DNA of 64,000 nucleotides from Papilionanthe hookeriana x Papilionanthe teres (Eukaryota; Streptophyta; Magnoliopsida; Asparagales; Orchidaceae): assembly GCA_022702705.1 (NCBI GenBank), contig CM040428.1:94856287-94920286 (forward strand), written 5' to 3'. Below, piece by piece: positions 50,341 through 62,600 of this stretch. A model generated the notes under the pieces. It had not been told where the DNA came from. It saw nothing but the letters and a program-made list of their open reading frames with translations, and did no database searches. Positions within the stretch are counted from its first letter, which is position 1. Each line of letters starts with the position of its first letter. A program made the position numbers and the translations under genes.

Positions 50341-52927
50341 TTAATTGAAATTTTTAAAAGGATTTAATAATTAAGTCTTTTAATATTTTAAATTTGAGTT
50401 ATCACTTTAATTAAGAATTGAATATTAATGAGATAATTAATTTAGGTATTTTTTAAATTAAAGAATAAATCTCTTCCTAATAATATCCCTATTTTAATAA
50501 TTCCAATTTTGTTATTCTTCCAAATTTAATCCATTATTTAATTAAGGTTTAATTATTTTAGAATTTGTTTAATGGGTTTCTACCCTTTAATTATTTAAAT
50601 TTCAATCATCCAAATCAAATTAGGATCAAATATTTTACTTTTTAATTTTTTATTAAACCTAAAGTTTTAATAAAGGGTTAAAAATTTTAATTACCACTTT
50701 ACCCTTTAAGCTTAATAATTTCATAACTCATTAAATTGAACTTAAATGAACTTGAAATTTTTATGTGACCTCACTCATATGTTAATAAAGACATGAGAGG
50801 AGAAAATGTGATTTTTCTGTATTTAATTTATTTATATAATTATTTTTGGTGGAAAATAGAGATTTTCAAGGAAAATTTGATAACATGACCAAGGGAAAGT
50901 TTCTGTCCTTAAGAAAATTAGGGGACATTCCTAATGACCAGAGAAGCACTTGGACCAATTTTGGTGATTTTTTGAATTATATTATTTTTATTATAATTAT
51001 TTTAAGTTTTGGAGTGTTAATTAATTTAAAAATAAAATAAATGTTGAAAAATGAGTTTTATATTTTTCAAAATTCTCTCTGATATCAAGGAAACCAGAGA
51101 AGCAAATTTTGAAAGTTTCTGATTTTTCTATGATTTATTATAATTATTTTAGTGAAAATGCTAGAAAATACATTTTTTAATTTTAAAGAAATATCTTAAA
51201 GCTTTAAAATTTAATATCTCACCAAATAGACCTAGGAAAAATATAGGGTTTGTTCCTATGTGATTAAAGTTCAAAATGTGACATTTTGGTGAATTTTATT
51301 ATTTTTGTGATTTTTATTATTTTTTAATTATTAAAAATATTAAAATATTATTAAAAATCAACTTTTTTAGAAAATTGAAATTTTAATTTTCTTAGGTTCC
51401 CCTGATATCAGAGAGGCTCCAAAACCAATTTGGTGAATTTTTGAAAGGTATTTTAAAAGTTATGAATTTTTAAGTTTTAAAATGGCTAAGTGGCTTAATC
51501 AACCCAATTGGTGGGGCTAACCAAGTCCAATTGACCTCAAATTTTTATGGTGGATTCCTCTGATCCTAAAGGTCAGTGGAGAATTGATTTCCAGTCAATT
51601 TGATGCATGGTTAATTCTAATTAATTAAAGACCTATTTTGGGTGTTTAAGCCAATTAGGGTTGTTTTAGATGAACTAAGTCAAAACCTATTTTTCCTAGG
51701 GTTCTCTGGTCATAAGGAACATCACCAAATTTTCCTAGAATTTATTTCGCAACATGCTATTTATTGGAATTAAAATATTCAAAACAATAACCTGAACTTG
51801 AAAAATCAATAACTTTTTATAGGGATGGCCTGTGACTTTGGAAAATTCAGGGAATGTTCCCAAATTCATAGGCTTCAAAAGCCCTATGGTCTCATGCCAT
51901 GGTGAATTGTATGCATGCATGGAGAATTAAAATAATGCAGAGAGTAAATAAATTATAAAAAATAAAATACTTGATGAAATTAAATGATTTCTTTTCCACA
52001 TTATTCTCCTCTCGTTCACCGAGCAAGAGGGTATTTTTATTTTATTTTTATGATTTTCCTACACAGAGATATGAATTTTTGAAGTTTAGGGAATTAAATA
52101 AATAAGAAAATACCCTAATTTTCTATTTATCCACGCGGCGCCGGCGCATCCTCGGCGACTCCGAAAGGCCACGCAGCGCGCTCCCATTCGACGCCGCCAC
52201 TTGAGTCAGCAGCCCGGGCCCCGCGGTTCTAGCACCGTTTCCTGGTCCGACGCCATCTGAGCCGTTCGTCCACGCGTGTATTGAATGGACGGCATCCGTT
52301 CATCGTCCCCAAGTGTTCTCACCCGAGAGCCGTCCACACTAAATCCCTAAGATCTCACTCGATTCTCAATGGATTTTTATGTTCTTATACTTTATGGATT
52401 CGTCTAGAAGAGACGAACACATCTATACGGTTAACATGCATTGAAACTAAGGCATTTGAAATAGAGATTCTCCAGAAGCTCGGGATGAAGAATTAGCTCA
52501 TACCTTGGCTCAGAGAAGTGTGGCTTCAATCTGAGAGTTGTTGCACCTTCGATCGGATCCCAGGCAAGCTCCGCATGAAGTCTCCCGGTCCGGTGAATTG
52601 TCCGGATATGATTTCGACCAAGCCCGATCACAAAGCTTGGAGGCCGGAGCAACCGGGTGGCTCCGGAGATGGGGCTTTTGTCGGTGGACACCTTCCCTTG
52701 GTCTGGTGAAGGTGTAGAGCCAGTCAATTTGAGAATTGGCTCACTGTGGAGAAGTGTCCCGGTTTTGGGTGGAATTTCAACTCGAAATTGAGCTTACGGA
52801 GGAGAAATGGCAGGGGGATTTCACTCGGGGATCAAGTGCTCTAAGGGTGGAGAAGGGTCTGGAACAATTTTGGCAGAGTTTTGGCAAGGTTTGTGCTTAG
52901 CTCCTCTCATGGCCGAGAGAGGTGGAG

Positions 52928-52935
52928 TTTAAATA
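52928..52935 (-). promoter_or_regulatory. TATA-like TATTTAAA of LTR D
   Basis: It is the reverse complement of TTTAAATA and lies in the same LTR position as 61975-61982 in the C 3' LTR and 23916-23923 in B, followed by the conserved CTCTCGGC. It is a core promoter candidate. Confidence 0.45.
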
Positions 52936-54039
52936 GGAGAGGGTGGAGGGCCTCCCAGGGGGAGTTGAGGCATGGGATCAGCTGCTCTGGTCATGGGAAG
53001 AACAGCCATGGTGGCCATTGGGCATGGGGCAGCTCAGCAAGGTGGAATTCCAAAGTTGGCTCACATGTGAGCTCTCGGGTGTGGTGTTTTCCGGCGATCC
53101 AGGCGGCTGGCCGGCAAGCATGGGTCACCATCTTGACCAGGGAGGTCAGGGCTTGGCAATGGTGAAGTCAATTGGGTTTGGACATGTGTAAAGTGTTTGA
53201 ATTAAAATGGAATGGGGAGGGGGTCATTTTGGCTTGAAATTGGTCAACCCATTGGTTTGGGTTGGGTTCACCTCCCCATGGCTGGTCTTGGGCGGAGAAG
53301 ATCAGTTAGGCTAGCTGGTCAAGAGGTGGTGATGTCCTTATCCAAGAATATTTGGATTAAATCTTGGTTAAGGGGAGACATGCTTAAGGCTAATGACTTT
53401 TAGGAGATGGTTAAAGGACCTCCTCCTTTTGCCATTAATGGCATGGTCACATGCCAAACTTTCATGGCTTCATATGGCTTGTGAATGGCTCATCCTTGGC
53501 TCCATTTGGCTTGGGAAAAGCTTGGGTCAATTTCATAAAAAAGGATTTTAAGGATTTTGGATAATTTGGTGGAAATTTGGATGAAGCTTCATTTAGAATT
53601 ATTTGATGATTGGTTTAGGACTTAGGGATGATTTTAATTGAAAATATGATGAGGGGAAATGTCATATGGGCTTTGGAAGAATTTTTTGGGGTTTTGGATT
53701 TGGTGGAAGTGGGCTTTTAAAATGGTTTAAGGAATGGGCCTTTTTAAGTTTTGAAAATGAATTTATGGATGGGAATTTTGTAAAGAGGTTGGGCCAAATA
53801 ATTGTTGGGTTTAGCTCATGGATGTGTCATGAGTGACTTGAAGCAAATTGGGGGTGATTTGGATTTGAATTGGGTTGAATTTGAGCTCTTTTGGTGAATG
53901 GGCCAATATAGGTCCAAGTGGGCCAAGTTGGGCCAATGTTGGGCTAGAGTTGAAATTGATATAAAATCAATACTGAGAAATATTTATGGGAGTGTTTCAA
54001 AGAGGTTTTGACTTTGGTTGGGCTTTGATTTTGGGGTTT

Positions 54040-54375
54040 GGGGTCATTTGGGTTAGGTTTGGGTTTAGGTCAAAAATGGGCCTTTTAGCCTAGGGTTGAG
54101 TTTGAGTGGGGTTTGGGTCTAAATTTTGGGCAAATAATGTTAGTGTTTTGTTTTTGGGAATGTTAAGGAAGATTTAGAAAAGATTTGGGGTTAATTGGAA
54201 TTGAGTTGGGTGAGTTTGGGTTAGGTTTGGGTTTAGGTCAAAAATGGGCCTTTTAGCCTTGGGTTGAGTTTGAGTGGGGTTTGGGTCTAAATTTTGGGCA
54301 AATCATGTTAGTGTTTTGTTTGTGGGAATGTTAAGGAAGATTTAGAAAAGATTTGGGGTTAATTGGAATTGAGTT
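54040..54375 (-). repeat. 168-bp tandem duplication inside LTR D
   Basis: CAAAAATGGGCCTTTTAGCC occurs at 54071 and again at 54239, with matching sequence on both sides. The other LTRs have one copy of this segment, so the duplication is specific to D. Confidence 0.85.
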
Positions 54376-55493
54376 GGGTGAGTTTGGGTTAGGTTTAGGT
54401 CATGGGTCCAAATTGGGCTTTAAGGCCAAAAGTGAGATTCGATCCAAATGTCAATCAAATTGTGCTTGGATTTGGTCTAGATTGGTATTTGGGATATTGA
54501 TTTGAAGTTTAGAATTGAATTGGACCACAATTGGGGTCAATTGGGTAGGTTTGGTTTAACATTGGGTTCACTTTGGGTTAAAATGGGTCAAATTGGGGGT
54601 TTTGACAAAAGTAGGGTAAATTGACAAAATTGGCCCATGGTGTAGTTGGACAAAATGAAATTGGGAATATTTGAGATTTTCTGGAATTTTCTGGGAATTT
54701 TCTGAATTTTGTTTTATTTTTGGGCCAAGAAGGGTATTTTGGGTATTTGGAGGGTATTGGGAGGTATTTTTGGAAGTTTTGGTATTTTTAGGTATGGATG
54801 ATCAGTTTAAGTGATGTGGAAATGTTTGGGAATGATTTTGGAGAATTTTGGGTAATTTTGAAATTTTTGAGAAATTTGGGTAATCTTAAGTGTTTTGGGT
54901 AGGCTAAGCGGGTGTAGGGTCCCGGGGGTCAAAAATTGAAAATTTGGGAAATTGAAGATTGGGTGAATTTAGGTGGAATGAAATCATTTTGGTTGAGCCA
55001 TGAAGCCATTTCAAGCCCACATGATCCATGAAGGGACTCATTTGAGGCATCCACTATGTTGTTCCTAACCCTTTTAGCCAAGGGCTTAGGGGTTAAGGAC
55101 CATCCATGTGAATCACCTACATGAGTCAGGAGGTCAAGTTAGGTATGGATGTGGTTTTAGGAGGTATGTGGAAGTGTAGTGTGTAGGTGTAGTGTATAAG
55201 TGTAGTGTGTGTAAGTCAGCCCCTTCACCAGACCAGGCCACCCAGGGCAGTCCTAAGGCCAAAGAGTCCTATAGGAACTCATCCTTTAAACTTCCACATT
55301 CGATTTCAACCCTCTAGGTGATTAGGGGTCTACGGTCAAGTTTGTGGAGTTTGCGGGGAGTTAAGAAGTGGTTTGAATTTCTAAAAGGTGGGTCTCAATT
55401 CTAGTCCTCTAAGATGGTCAAAGGAAAAGCCTAAGGCTAGATCCTAAGTACTAAAGAGAAGAAGAGAAGACCTCATCAAAAATGAGGTCAACA

Positions 55494-55498
55494 GGGCA
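55494..55498 (+). other. Target-site duplication, right copy (GGGCA)
   Basis: Matches 47773-47777 and marks the right edge of solo LTR D. Confidence 0.93.
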
Positions 55499-56393
55499 CA
55501 GATATAGTGGGTCTGATAGAACCACCTTCTTCAAGAGGACATCGCTTCATCCTTGCAGCTACAGACTACTTTTCTAAATGGGCAGAAGTAGTTCCACTCA
55601 GAGAAGTAAAGGCACACCATGTGCTACAATTTTTCAAGAATCAAGTTGTATATCGTTTCGGGTACTCGCGCGAATCATTTCAGATAATGGGTCTGCATTC
55701 AGAAGTACAAAAATCAACAATTTTGTCAGGAGACATGGAATCGACTGGCGATACTCAACAATCTACTAACCAAGAGCAAACGGCTTGGCCGAGGCTTTTA
55801 ATAAAACTCTCGTTCAAATTTTAAAGAAAACTTTGGATGACAACAAGAGAAATTGGCACGAGAAGTTGTTAGAAGCCTTATGGGCCTACAGGACAACCTT
55901 CGGGACTCCTACTCAGTCTACACCTTACACTTTAGTGTACGGGTTCGAGGCAGTGTTACCATTGGAAGTCCATCTTCCATCACTCAGGATTGCAGTTGCA
56001 AATAAAATTACTACTGAAGAAAATGCCAGATTACGACTGGAAGAACTGGAAAACCTGGAAGGGAAAAGACTTGCAGCACAACAAAATTTGGAACTGTACC
56101 AAGCTAAGATGATCCAGGCTCATGATAAACTGGTTCTCCCAAGAACTTTCAAAGTTGGTGATTTAGTTCTTGTTCTCAGAAGACCTATTCTTGCACATCG
56201 CAAGATAGGAGGCAAATTTGAACCAACTTGGGAAGGACCGTTTGTGGTAGAGGAAGTCTACTCAGGAGGCTCCTACCAACTTGTGAATTCCAAGGAGAAA
56301 GACAAAGCTTCCAATCAATGGACGATATTTAAAAAAGTATTACGCAACCTGATGTTTCAAAGGGTGGCCTCTAAAATAGAGTCCTATCCCTAG
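55494..56393 (+). pseudogene. Integrase, catalytic core and C-terminal part, broken
   Basis: It resumes after the right GGGCA copy. The catalytic triad is still encoded: Asp at 55501-55503, Asp at 55683-55685 (SDNGSAF) and Glu at 55791-55793 (NGLAEAFNKT), with 35 residues between the second Asp and the Glu as expected for D,D-35-E. A frameshift near 55660-55675 separates the first Asp from the second, and a stop lies at 55767-55769. The part from 55785 is open to 56393 and includes LWAYRTTFGTPTQSTPYTLV and a C-terminal domain with FKVGDLVLVLRR and GKFEPTWEGPFVV (GPY/F type). Without these lesions it would be a normal Ty3/gypsy integrase. Confidence 0.9.
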
Positions 56394-56667
56394 AAACATG
56401 GTTGAGACGATCACTTTGTGACTGGGTCCGAACCCAAAAACATAAAAATAAATAAAAAAATGTACTAAAAATAAAATGTGTGAAATCATAATAATAAAGT
56501 TTTACCCTTCCGTTTAAATCAAATCTTGTTCCTGATCTTTCTTCATCTTTTCCTACTTTCCTTAAAAATTAAAATAAGTGAATAAAAATCTATAGTGATA
56601 AATGTTTTCTTAATGTTCTTGTTCTTAGTACAGCCCCTGATCCTTTCCTTATCTTTTGTGCAGGGAA
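56394..56667 (+). other. Spacer between integrase and ORF3 with an acceptor-like site
   Basis: A/T-rich with no gene. It ends with CCTTATCTTTTGTGCAG (56647-56663), a pyrimidine tract followed by CAG, four bases before the ORF3 ATG. The same arrangement precedes ORF1, so ORF3 could be expressed from a spliced mRNA. Confidence 0.5.
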
Positions 56668-58145
56668 ATGTCGAACGGGCGGTTGGTCTTAAACTTTAGA
56701 AATGGCGTGAGTCTCGCACTCGATGAAAAGAGGGTGAAGGATGGAGCAGTGATAGAGATTGACTCGGACTTTACACCAGCAGGCTTACAATACGATGAAA
56801 ATGATTGGATCCCAGTTGATCGAGAAGAACTTCACAGCCAAACAGTGATGAAAGTGGGTGGCCCGAGCCACCAATCCAACAACAAGAAAAGAAAAACAAA
56901 CGCCGCAGAAGATAAGAAAATTATGTCCATGGTTGCTAAGGCAGAAGGCGGGCTTGTCAGCTCCGCGCCCACAGAAATTCAAGGAGTGAGAAGAGTTACT
57001 CTCACTGCTACCCAGCGACGAAATAAGAATCGTCTTATTCGCAAGATGTTGACCAAGTTAGCGAGAAGATCAACATGGACGGACAGTGGGTATCGTTAGT
57101 GCAAACGCTCCAAGGAGACCAGTTCGACAGGAACCAGAAAGAAGAAAGCCAACTCCAAAAAGGTTGGGACAGATGAAAGAAATACCAGGAAGAACAGAAA
57201 TGGAGTCGGTGCCTCAACGCCGAGCAGATGTACCAGACTCGGAGAGTCTTATTGCGAAAGCAACCCCGGAGGATGTCCCTACGGAGACTATCCCCGAGGA
57301 GCAGAGACATGCAGGAGAGCGTGCTGGGGTTGAACCATACATCCCACAGTACGTTACCAGACACCGAGGACTTCAGATAATTCCAGAATATGAGCTGGAG
57401 AAAATGCAGCTAGTTGAGAAAGAAGACCTTTGAATACTTTGAAAGGATTGGAGGCAGAAGAATCAACATTCTGGAAGGCCTCGAGCTACATACAGACGTA
57501 TTCTCAGAATATGAACAACAATAGATTGTGGATTGCATTCTAGAACTTCAGAAGATGGGTCGAGCAGGTCGTCTAAGAGAAAAGATTTATTCAGAACCCC
57601 GGAAGTGGATGCCAGGGAAAGGAAGAGTCACAATACAATGCGGATGTTGCTATAACTTCGCAGAAGATAGAAAACGGAATCCACCAGGAATACTCCGTCA
57701 CGGTGAGGTGGATACCATGCCAAGAATAATTAAAAGAATGGTGAAAAGAATGATAACGTGGAGGGTACTGCCAGCAGACTGTATACCCAACAGTTGCATC
57801 ATCAACATCTATCAGAAGGGCGACTGCATACCTCCACACATAGACCACCACGACTTTGTCGGACCTTTCGCACGGCTTTGTTCGTCAACCGAGTGCAATA
57901 TCATGTTCGGATCCGACCTCCGGATAGCGAGCCCGGGCAAGTTCCGAGGGCCAGTGGAGATACCACTTCCGGTAGGTTCCGTCATGATACTACAAGGAGA
58001 TGGAGCGGATATCGCAAAACATTGCATACCAGGAGTACTAGTGGAGCGGATCTCTATCACCTTTAGAAGAATGGACGCTAGAAAGGCACCATACCATTTC
58101 CAACCAAATCTAGAATTGGAGAGTCTCAGGCCATACGAGCTGTGA
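56668..58145 (+). pseudogene. ORF3: ORF1-like N-terminal module joined to an ALKBH9/10-like dioxygenase, broken
   Basis: ATG at 56668. The first 130 residues (to about 57085) align with ORF1: NG at residues 12-13 and Phe at 35 in both, GLVSSAPT at 95-102, then TLTATQRRNKNRLIRK. Frameshifts near 57090 and 57420 lead to the AlkB part, which is open except for a stop at 57522-57524. From 57528: YSEPRKWMPGKGRV (21-34), NIYQKGDCIPPHID (93-106; 2OG-binding N-x-Y, iron-binding H104 and D106), KHC (distal iron ligand H165), ERISITFRRM (172-182; 2OG-binding Arg). This is the full AlkB residue set of the plant ALKBH9/10 group, known as RNA N6-methyladenosine demethylases. A short segment (residues 115-120) is read out of frame between two compensating indels relative to element A. 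The intact ORF would have been about 490 residues. Expression may use the acceptor at 56663. Likely target, by inference: the element's own RNA. Confidence 0.85.
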
Positions 58146-58650
58146 GTTACATGGGAGATATCACACCTCCAAAGCACATCCATGTGGTATTCCTGCCAAA
58201 GGTGGCTTGGAAGGTGATGTTATTGACCATGTACCTTACTATTAAGACATGGATTTAACAGATACTTTTTGATGGATCAACGAGAACCATACATAGTCCG
58301 TTTTGGGTCATGGATTGTATGAAGAATATTTCAGATCGAGTTGTATGATATATCTTCAACAATATTGGAATGAAAGTGACCATGTCACATTTTGCCTTCA
58401 CCTCTTTTGTGCAAATTGACTGGGAAACGCCATTAAAGTTAAATGAACTTCGAACAAAGAACAGAAAAGAAAAGAAAAATAAATAAGAACTCTCTTTCAT
58501 AAAGATCCAAACATTAAAAAGAATTTTTCAAATCCACATGAACTTTTACAAACATTCTCTGCACTTTACAATATGTTTTCATAATCTCGGCATTCATAAA
58601 TCTCAGCATATGTTCAATCTCTGCATTCATAAAACTCTGCATTCCCAAAT
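58146..58650 (+). other. 3' untranslated region of element C
   Basis: No gene. It matches 461-800 of element A, including GACTGGGAAACGCC near 58420. The A's frame continues a little further here, but element C stops at 58143-58145. From about 58560 the sequence shows diverged CTCAGCATTC words that lead into the tandem repeat. Confidence 0.6.
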
Positions 58651-58654
58651 ATCA

Positions 58655-59200
58655 GTAAAATCTTTCTCAAATCTCAGCATTCGGGATAGGCTTCCGCCCT
58701 ATTCCCCTCTCAGCAAATCTCAGCAATCGGGATAGGCTTCCGCCCTACTCCCATCTCAGCAAATCTCAGCATTCGAGATAGGCTTCCACCCTATTCCCAT
58801 CTCAGCAATCGGGATAGGCTTCCGCCCTACTCCCATCTCAGCAAATCTCAGCAATCGGGATAGGCTTCCGCCCTACTCCCATCTCAGCAAATCTCAGCAA
58901 TCGGGATAGGCTTCGCCCTACTCCCATCTCAGCAAATCTCAGCATTCGGGATAGGCTTCCGCCCTATTCCCATCTCAGCAATCTCAGCATTCGGGATAGG
59001 CTTCCACCCTACTCCCGTCTCAGCAATCTCAGCATTCGGGATAGGCTTCCGCCGTACTCCCATCTCAGCAAATCTCAGCAATCGGGATAGGCTTCCGCCC
59101 TACTCCCATCTCAGCAATTCTCAGCATTCGGGATAGGCTTCCGCCCTACTCCCTTCTCAGCAATTCTCAGCACTCGGGATAGGCACAGTCCTACTCCTTT
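58655..59200 (+). repeat. 46-bp tandem repeat in the 3' UTR of element C
   Basis: About twelve copies of a unit containing CGGGATAGGCTTCCGCCCTA and CTCAGCAA. The word CGGGAT (or CGAGAT) occurs at 58682, 58728, 58774, 58810 and 58856, steps of 46 with one of 36. Diverged copies continue to about 59370. It is unrelated to the 82-bp repeat of element A. Confidence 0.92.
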
Positions 59201-59678
59201 CTCAGCAATCTCAAAATTTGACCCTCTCAGCAAGAAATTGAAATTAAAGCACTTTGCATTCCGGATAGGCTTTGTCCTATTCTTCCTCAGCATTTGGAAT
59301 AGGTTCAGTCCTGCTTTCTTTTCAGCATACAAATGCATTCGGGTGGGCCTTAGCCCTACTCTTTTCTCCGCATAAAATCAAAATTGAAACTCAAATCGAA
59401 ATTCAAACTCAAAATTGAAAACTTGAAACAGAAAATGAAATGAATATATGATCCAATCTCTTGAAATCTTGTGATCTGAAATTCACCTCCTTCTTCCCCA
59501 GCGAGATTTTTGGAATCTTCAGTCTTGGAGATTTACTTGATACTCCCCAGTGAAAATTTCTTGTACTTCGTCCTAAGTTTGTTACTTGGACATCTGTTTT
59601 GGTTCTGTTGATCTCTTCGGTCAATGCCAATATGCGCGGTATGCTTGGTTAGCACACCACACCTATTGGGGGTCTATT
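59201..59678 (+). other. Pre-LTR region of element C with candidate polypurine tract
   Basis: Diverged repeat units to about 59370, then an A-rich stretch, then 59465-59678, which matches element A up to the LTR. GGGGG at 59668-59672 is the nearest purine run, six bases before the LTR, and is a weak polypurine-tract candidate. Confidence 0.5.
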
Positions 59679-62600
59679 TGTTGACCTCATTTTTGATGAG
59701 GTCTTTTGTTTCTCTCTTTAGTACTTAGGATCTAGCCTTAGGCATTTCCTTTGACTAATCTTAGAGGACTAGAAATGGAACCTACCACTTAGAAATTCAA
59801 ACAACTCTTAACTCCCTGCAAACCCCACAAGCTTGATTGTAGACCCCTAATCACTAGAGGGTTGAAATCAAAAGTGAAGGTTTAAAGGATGAGTTCCCCA
59901 TAGGACTCTTTGGCCTTAGGATCACCTTGGGTAGCCTGGTCTGGTGAAGGTTGACTTACACACTCACTACGCTCATACTCTACACTCTCACACACACAAT
60001 CCAAATCTTAAAACCACACCCATACCCAACTTGACTCCTTAACTCATTTAGGTAATTCATATGGATGGACCTTAACCCCTAAGCCCCTGGCTAAGAGGGT
60101 TAGGAACAACATGGTGAATGCCTTAAATGAGTCCTCTCATGGATCATATAGTCTTAATATGGCTCCATGGCTCAATCAAAGTGATTCTATTTCACTCATA
60201 TTTGATCAATCTTCTCTTTTCCAAAATTTCAATTTTTGACCCCGGGGATCCTACACCTATCAAACCTACCAAAAGCCCTTAAAATTGCCCAAATCCTCCA
60301 AAATTTTCAAATCACCCAAAATTCCCCAAAATTAACCTTGAACCTCACCACTCAAATTGATCATCCATAGCCAAAAATACCAAAAATTCCAAAAGTACCC
60401 CCAATACCCTCCAAATACCCAAAATGCCCCTCTTAGCCAAAAAATCCAAAAATTCAGAAAATTCCCAGAAAATTTCAAAAAATCCCAAATATTCCCAATT
60501 TTAATTTGTCTAACTACACCATGGGCCAATTTTTTCAATTTACCCCACTTTTACCAAAACCCCCAATTTAGCCCATTCTTAACCTAAGTGAACTCAATGT
60601 CAAACCAAACCTACCCAATTGACCCCAATTTTGGTCCAATTCAATTCTAAACTTCAATTAAATATCCACAATATCAATCTAGACCAAATCCAGGTCCAAT
60701 TTGATTGACGTTTGAATCCAATTTCACTTTTGACCTTAAAGCCCAATTTGGACCCATGACCCAAACTTAGCCAAAACTAACCCAATTTAATTCCAATTGA
60801 CCCCAAACCTTTTCTAAACCTTCCCTAACATACCCACAAACAAAAAACTAACATAATTTACCCAAAATTTGGACTCAAACCTCACCCAAATCCAGCCTAA
60901 AGCCAAAATCACCTAAATAGGCCTACACCCAAACCTAACCCAAATGGGCCCAAACCCCAAAATCAAAACCCAACTAAAGCTGAAACCTCTTTGAAACACT
61001 CCCATAAACTTTTCCCAACATTAATTTTACATCAATTTCAACCCTAGCCCAACATGGACCCAAATTAGACCAATTTGACCTACATTGGCCCATGTACCAA
61101 ATGAACACAAATCCAACCCAATTCAAGCCCAAACCACCTCAAATTTATTTCAAATCACTCATGACACATCCCTAAACCAAACCAAACAATTATTTGGCCC
61201 AACCTTTTACAAAATTCCCATCCATAAACATACTTTAAAAACATAAAGGCTCACTCCCTTAAACCTTCCTAAAAGCCCACCTTTACCAAATTTTAAAAGC
61301 CCAAATCAATCTAAAGCCCACATGACACTTTCCCTCATCACACATTCAATTTAAAATCATTCCTAAAGTCTTAATTTATCAATTAAACAATTCCCATCAA
61401 AATGCCAAAATTCATAAAACCCTTTTTCATGAAGTTAACTTAACTTTTCCCAAGCCAAAGATGACCCATGAAGCCATGCATGAGCCACATGGAAGCCATG
61501 AGAGCCTCTTTACATGTCACCATGCCATTTTGGGCAAAAGAAGGAGACTCTTTCCTTAATCTCCTAAAGTCATTAGCCTTAACCATGATTCCCCTTAACC
61601 CAAATTTAATCCAAATATATTTGGATAAGGACTTCTCCATGCCAAACCAGCTGATTCCTTTGACTCCCCACAACACCCAAAGCCACCTTGAAGGGTGAAC
61701 CAAGCCCAAAAGGTGGACTTGACCAAATCAAGCCAAAATCAAGCCAAAATTGGCCTTCCCCCATGCCATTTTAATCCAAGCTTTTGACACATGGCAAAGC
61801 CCAATTGCCTACACTAAACCCCAGCCCTGACCCACCTGGACCTGAGGAGCCAAAGTTTGGAATTCCCACCTGCTGAGCTGCCCCATGCCCAATGGCCACC
61901 ATGGCTATTCTTCCCTTGACCTAAGCAGCTGATCCCAAGCCCTAACTCCCCCTGGGAGGCCCCCCAGCCATGCCTATTTAAACACCACCTCCTCTCGGCT
62001 AAGGGAGGTGCTGAAACAAACCTTAAGGAAACTCTGCCAAAATTGTTCCAGACTACTCCCCACACATAGAGAACTTGATCCCCACTGAAATCCTCCTGCC
62101 ATTTCCTCTCTGTGAGCTCAATTTCAGAGTTGAAATCCAAGCCCAAAACCAGGACACTTCTCCACGGTGAGCCAATCCCCAAATTGATTGGTCCTACACC
62201 TTCACCAGACCAAGAGAAGAAGTTTACCAGCAAAAGCCCCTTCTCCAGGCCGGCCATTGCTTCCGGCCTCCAAGCTTTGTGATCGGGCTTGGTCGAAATC
62301 ATACCTAGACAATTCACCAGGCCAAGGAATTCATCTGGAGCTTGCTTGGACCCAATCGAACGTGACACAACTCTCAGATCGATACTTCACTTCTCTGAGC
62401 AAAGGTATGGACTCACTCTTCTTCCCGAGCTTCCAGAGATTCTCAATTTTGTTTGGGTCAATTTCAATACATGTTTACCGTATGGATGTGTTCGTCTCTT
62501 TAAGATGAATCCATAGAGCATAAGAACTCAAAAATCTGTTGAGAATTGAGTGAGAAATTAGGGTAGAAGGTTGACGGTCACGGGCTCACACAAGTCGTAG

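Larger units (their letters stand above)
47778..55493 (-). repeat. Solo LTR D, nested in the integrase gene
   Basis: Read on the minus strand it starts TGTTGACC at 55493 and ends GCCGACA at 47778. It is 7716 bp, complete, without internal region, PBS or coding part, so it is a solo LTR left by recombination between the LTRs of a full element. Perfect GGGCA duplications flank it. It retains TTTAAATA (52928-52935, the TATTTAAA equivalent), the donor-like AAGGTATG near 52500, the dyad 52393-52427 and the 26-nt block 49337-49362. It belongs to the same family as its host, so the family inserted into itself. Short open frames inside (for example 50846-51040, 52281-52496) are not considered genes. 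Confidence 0.95.
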
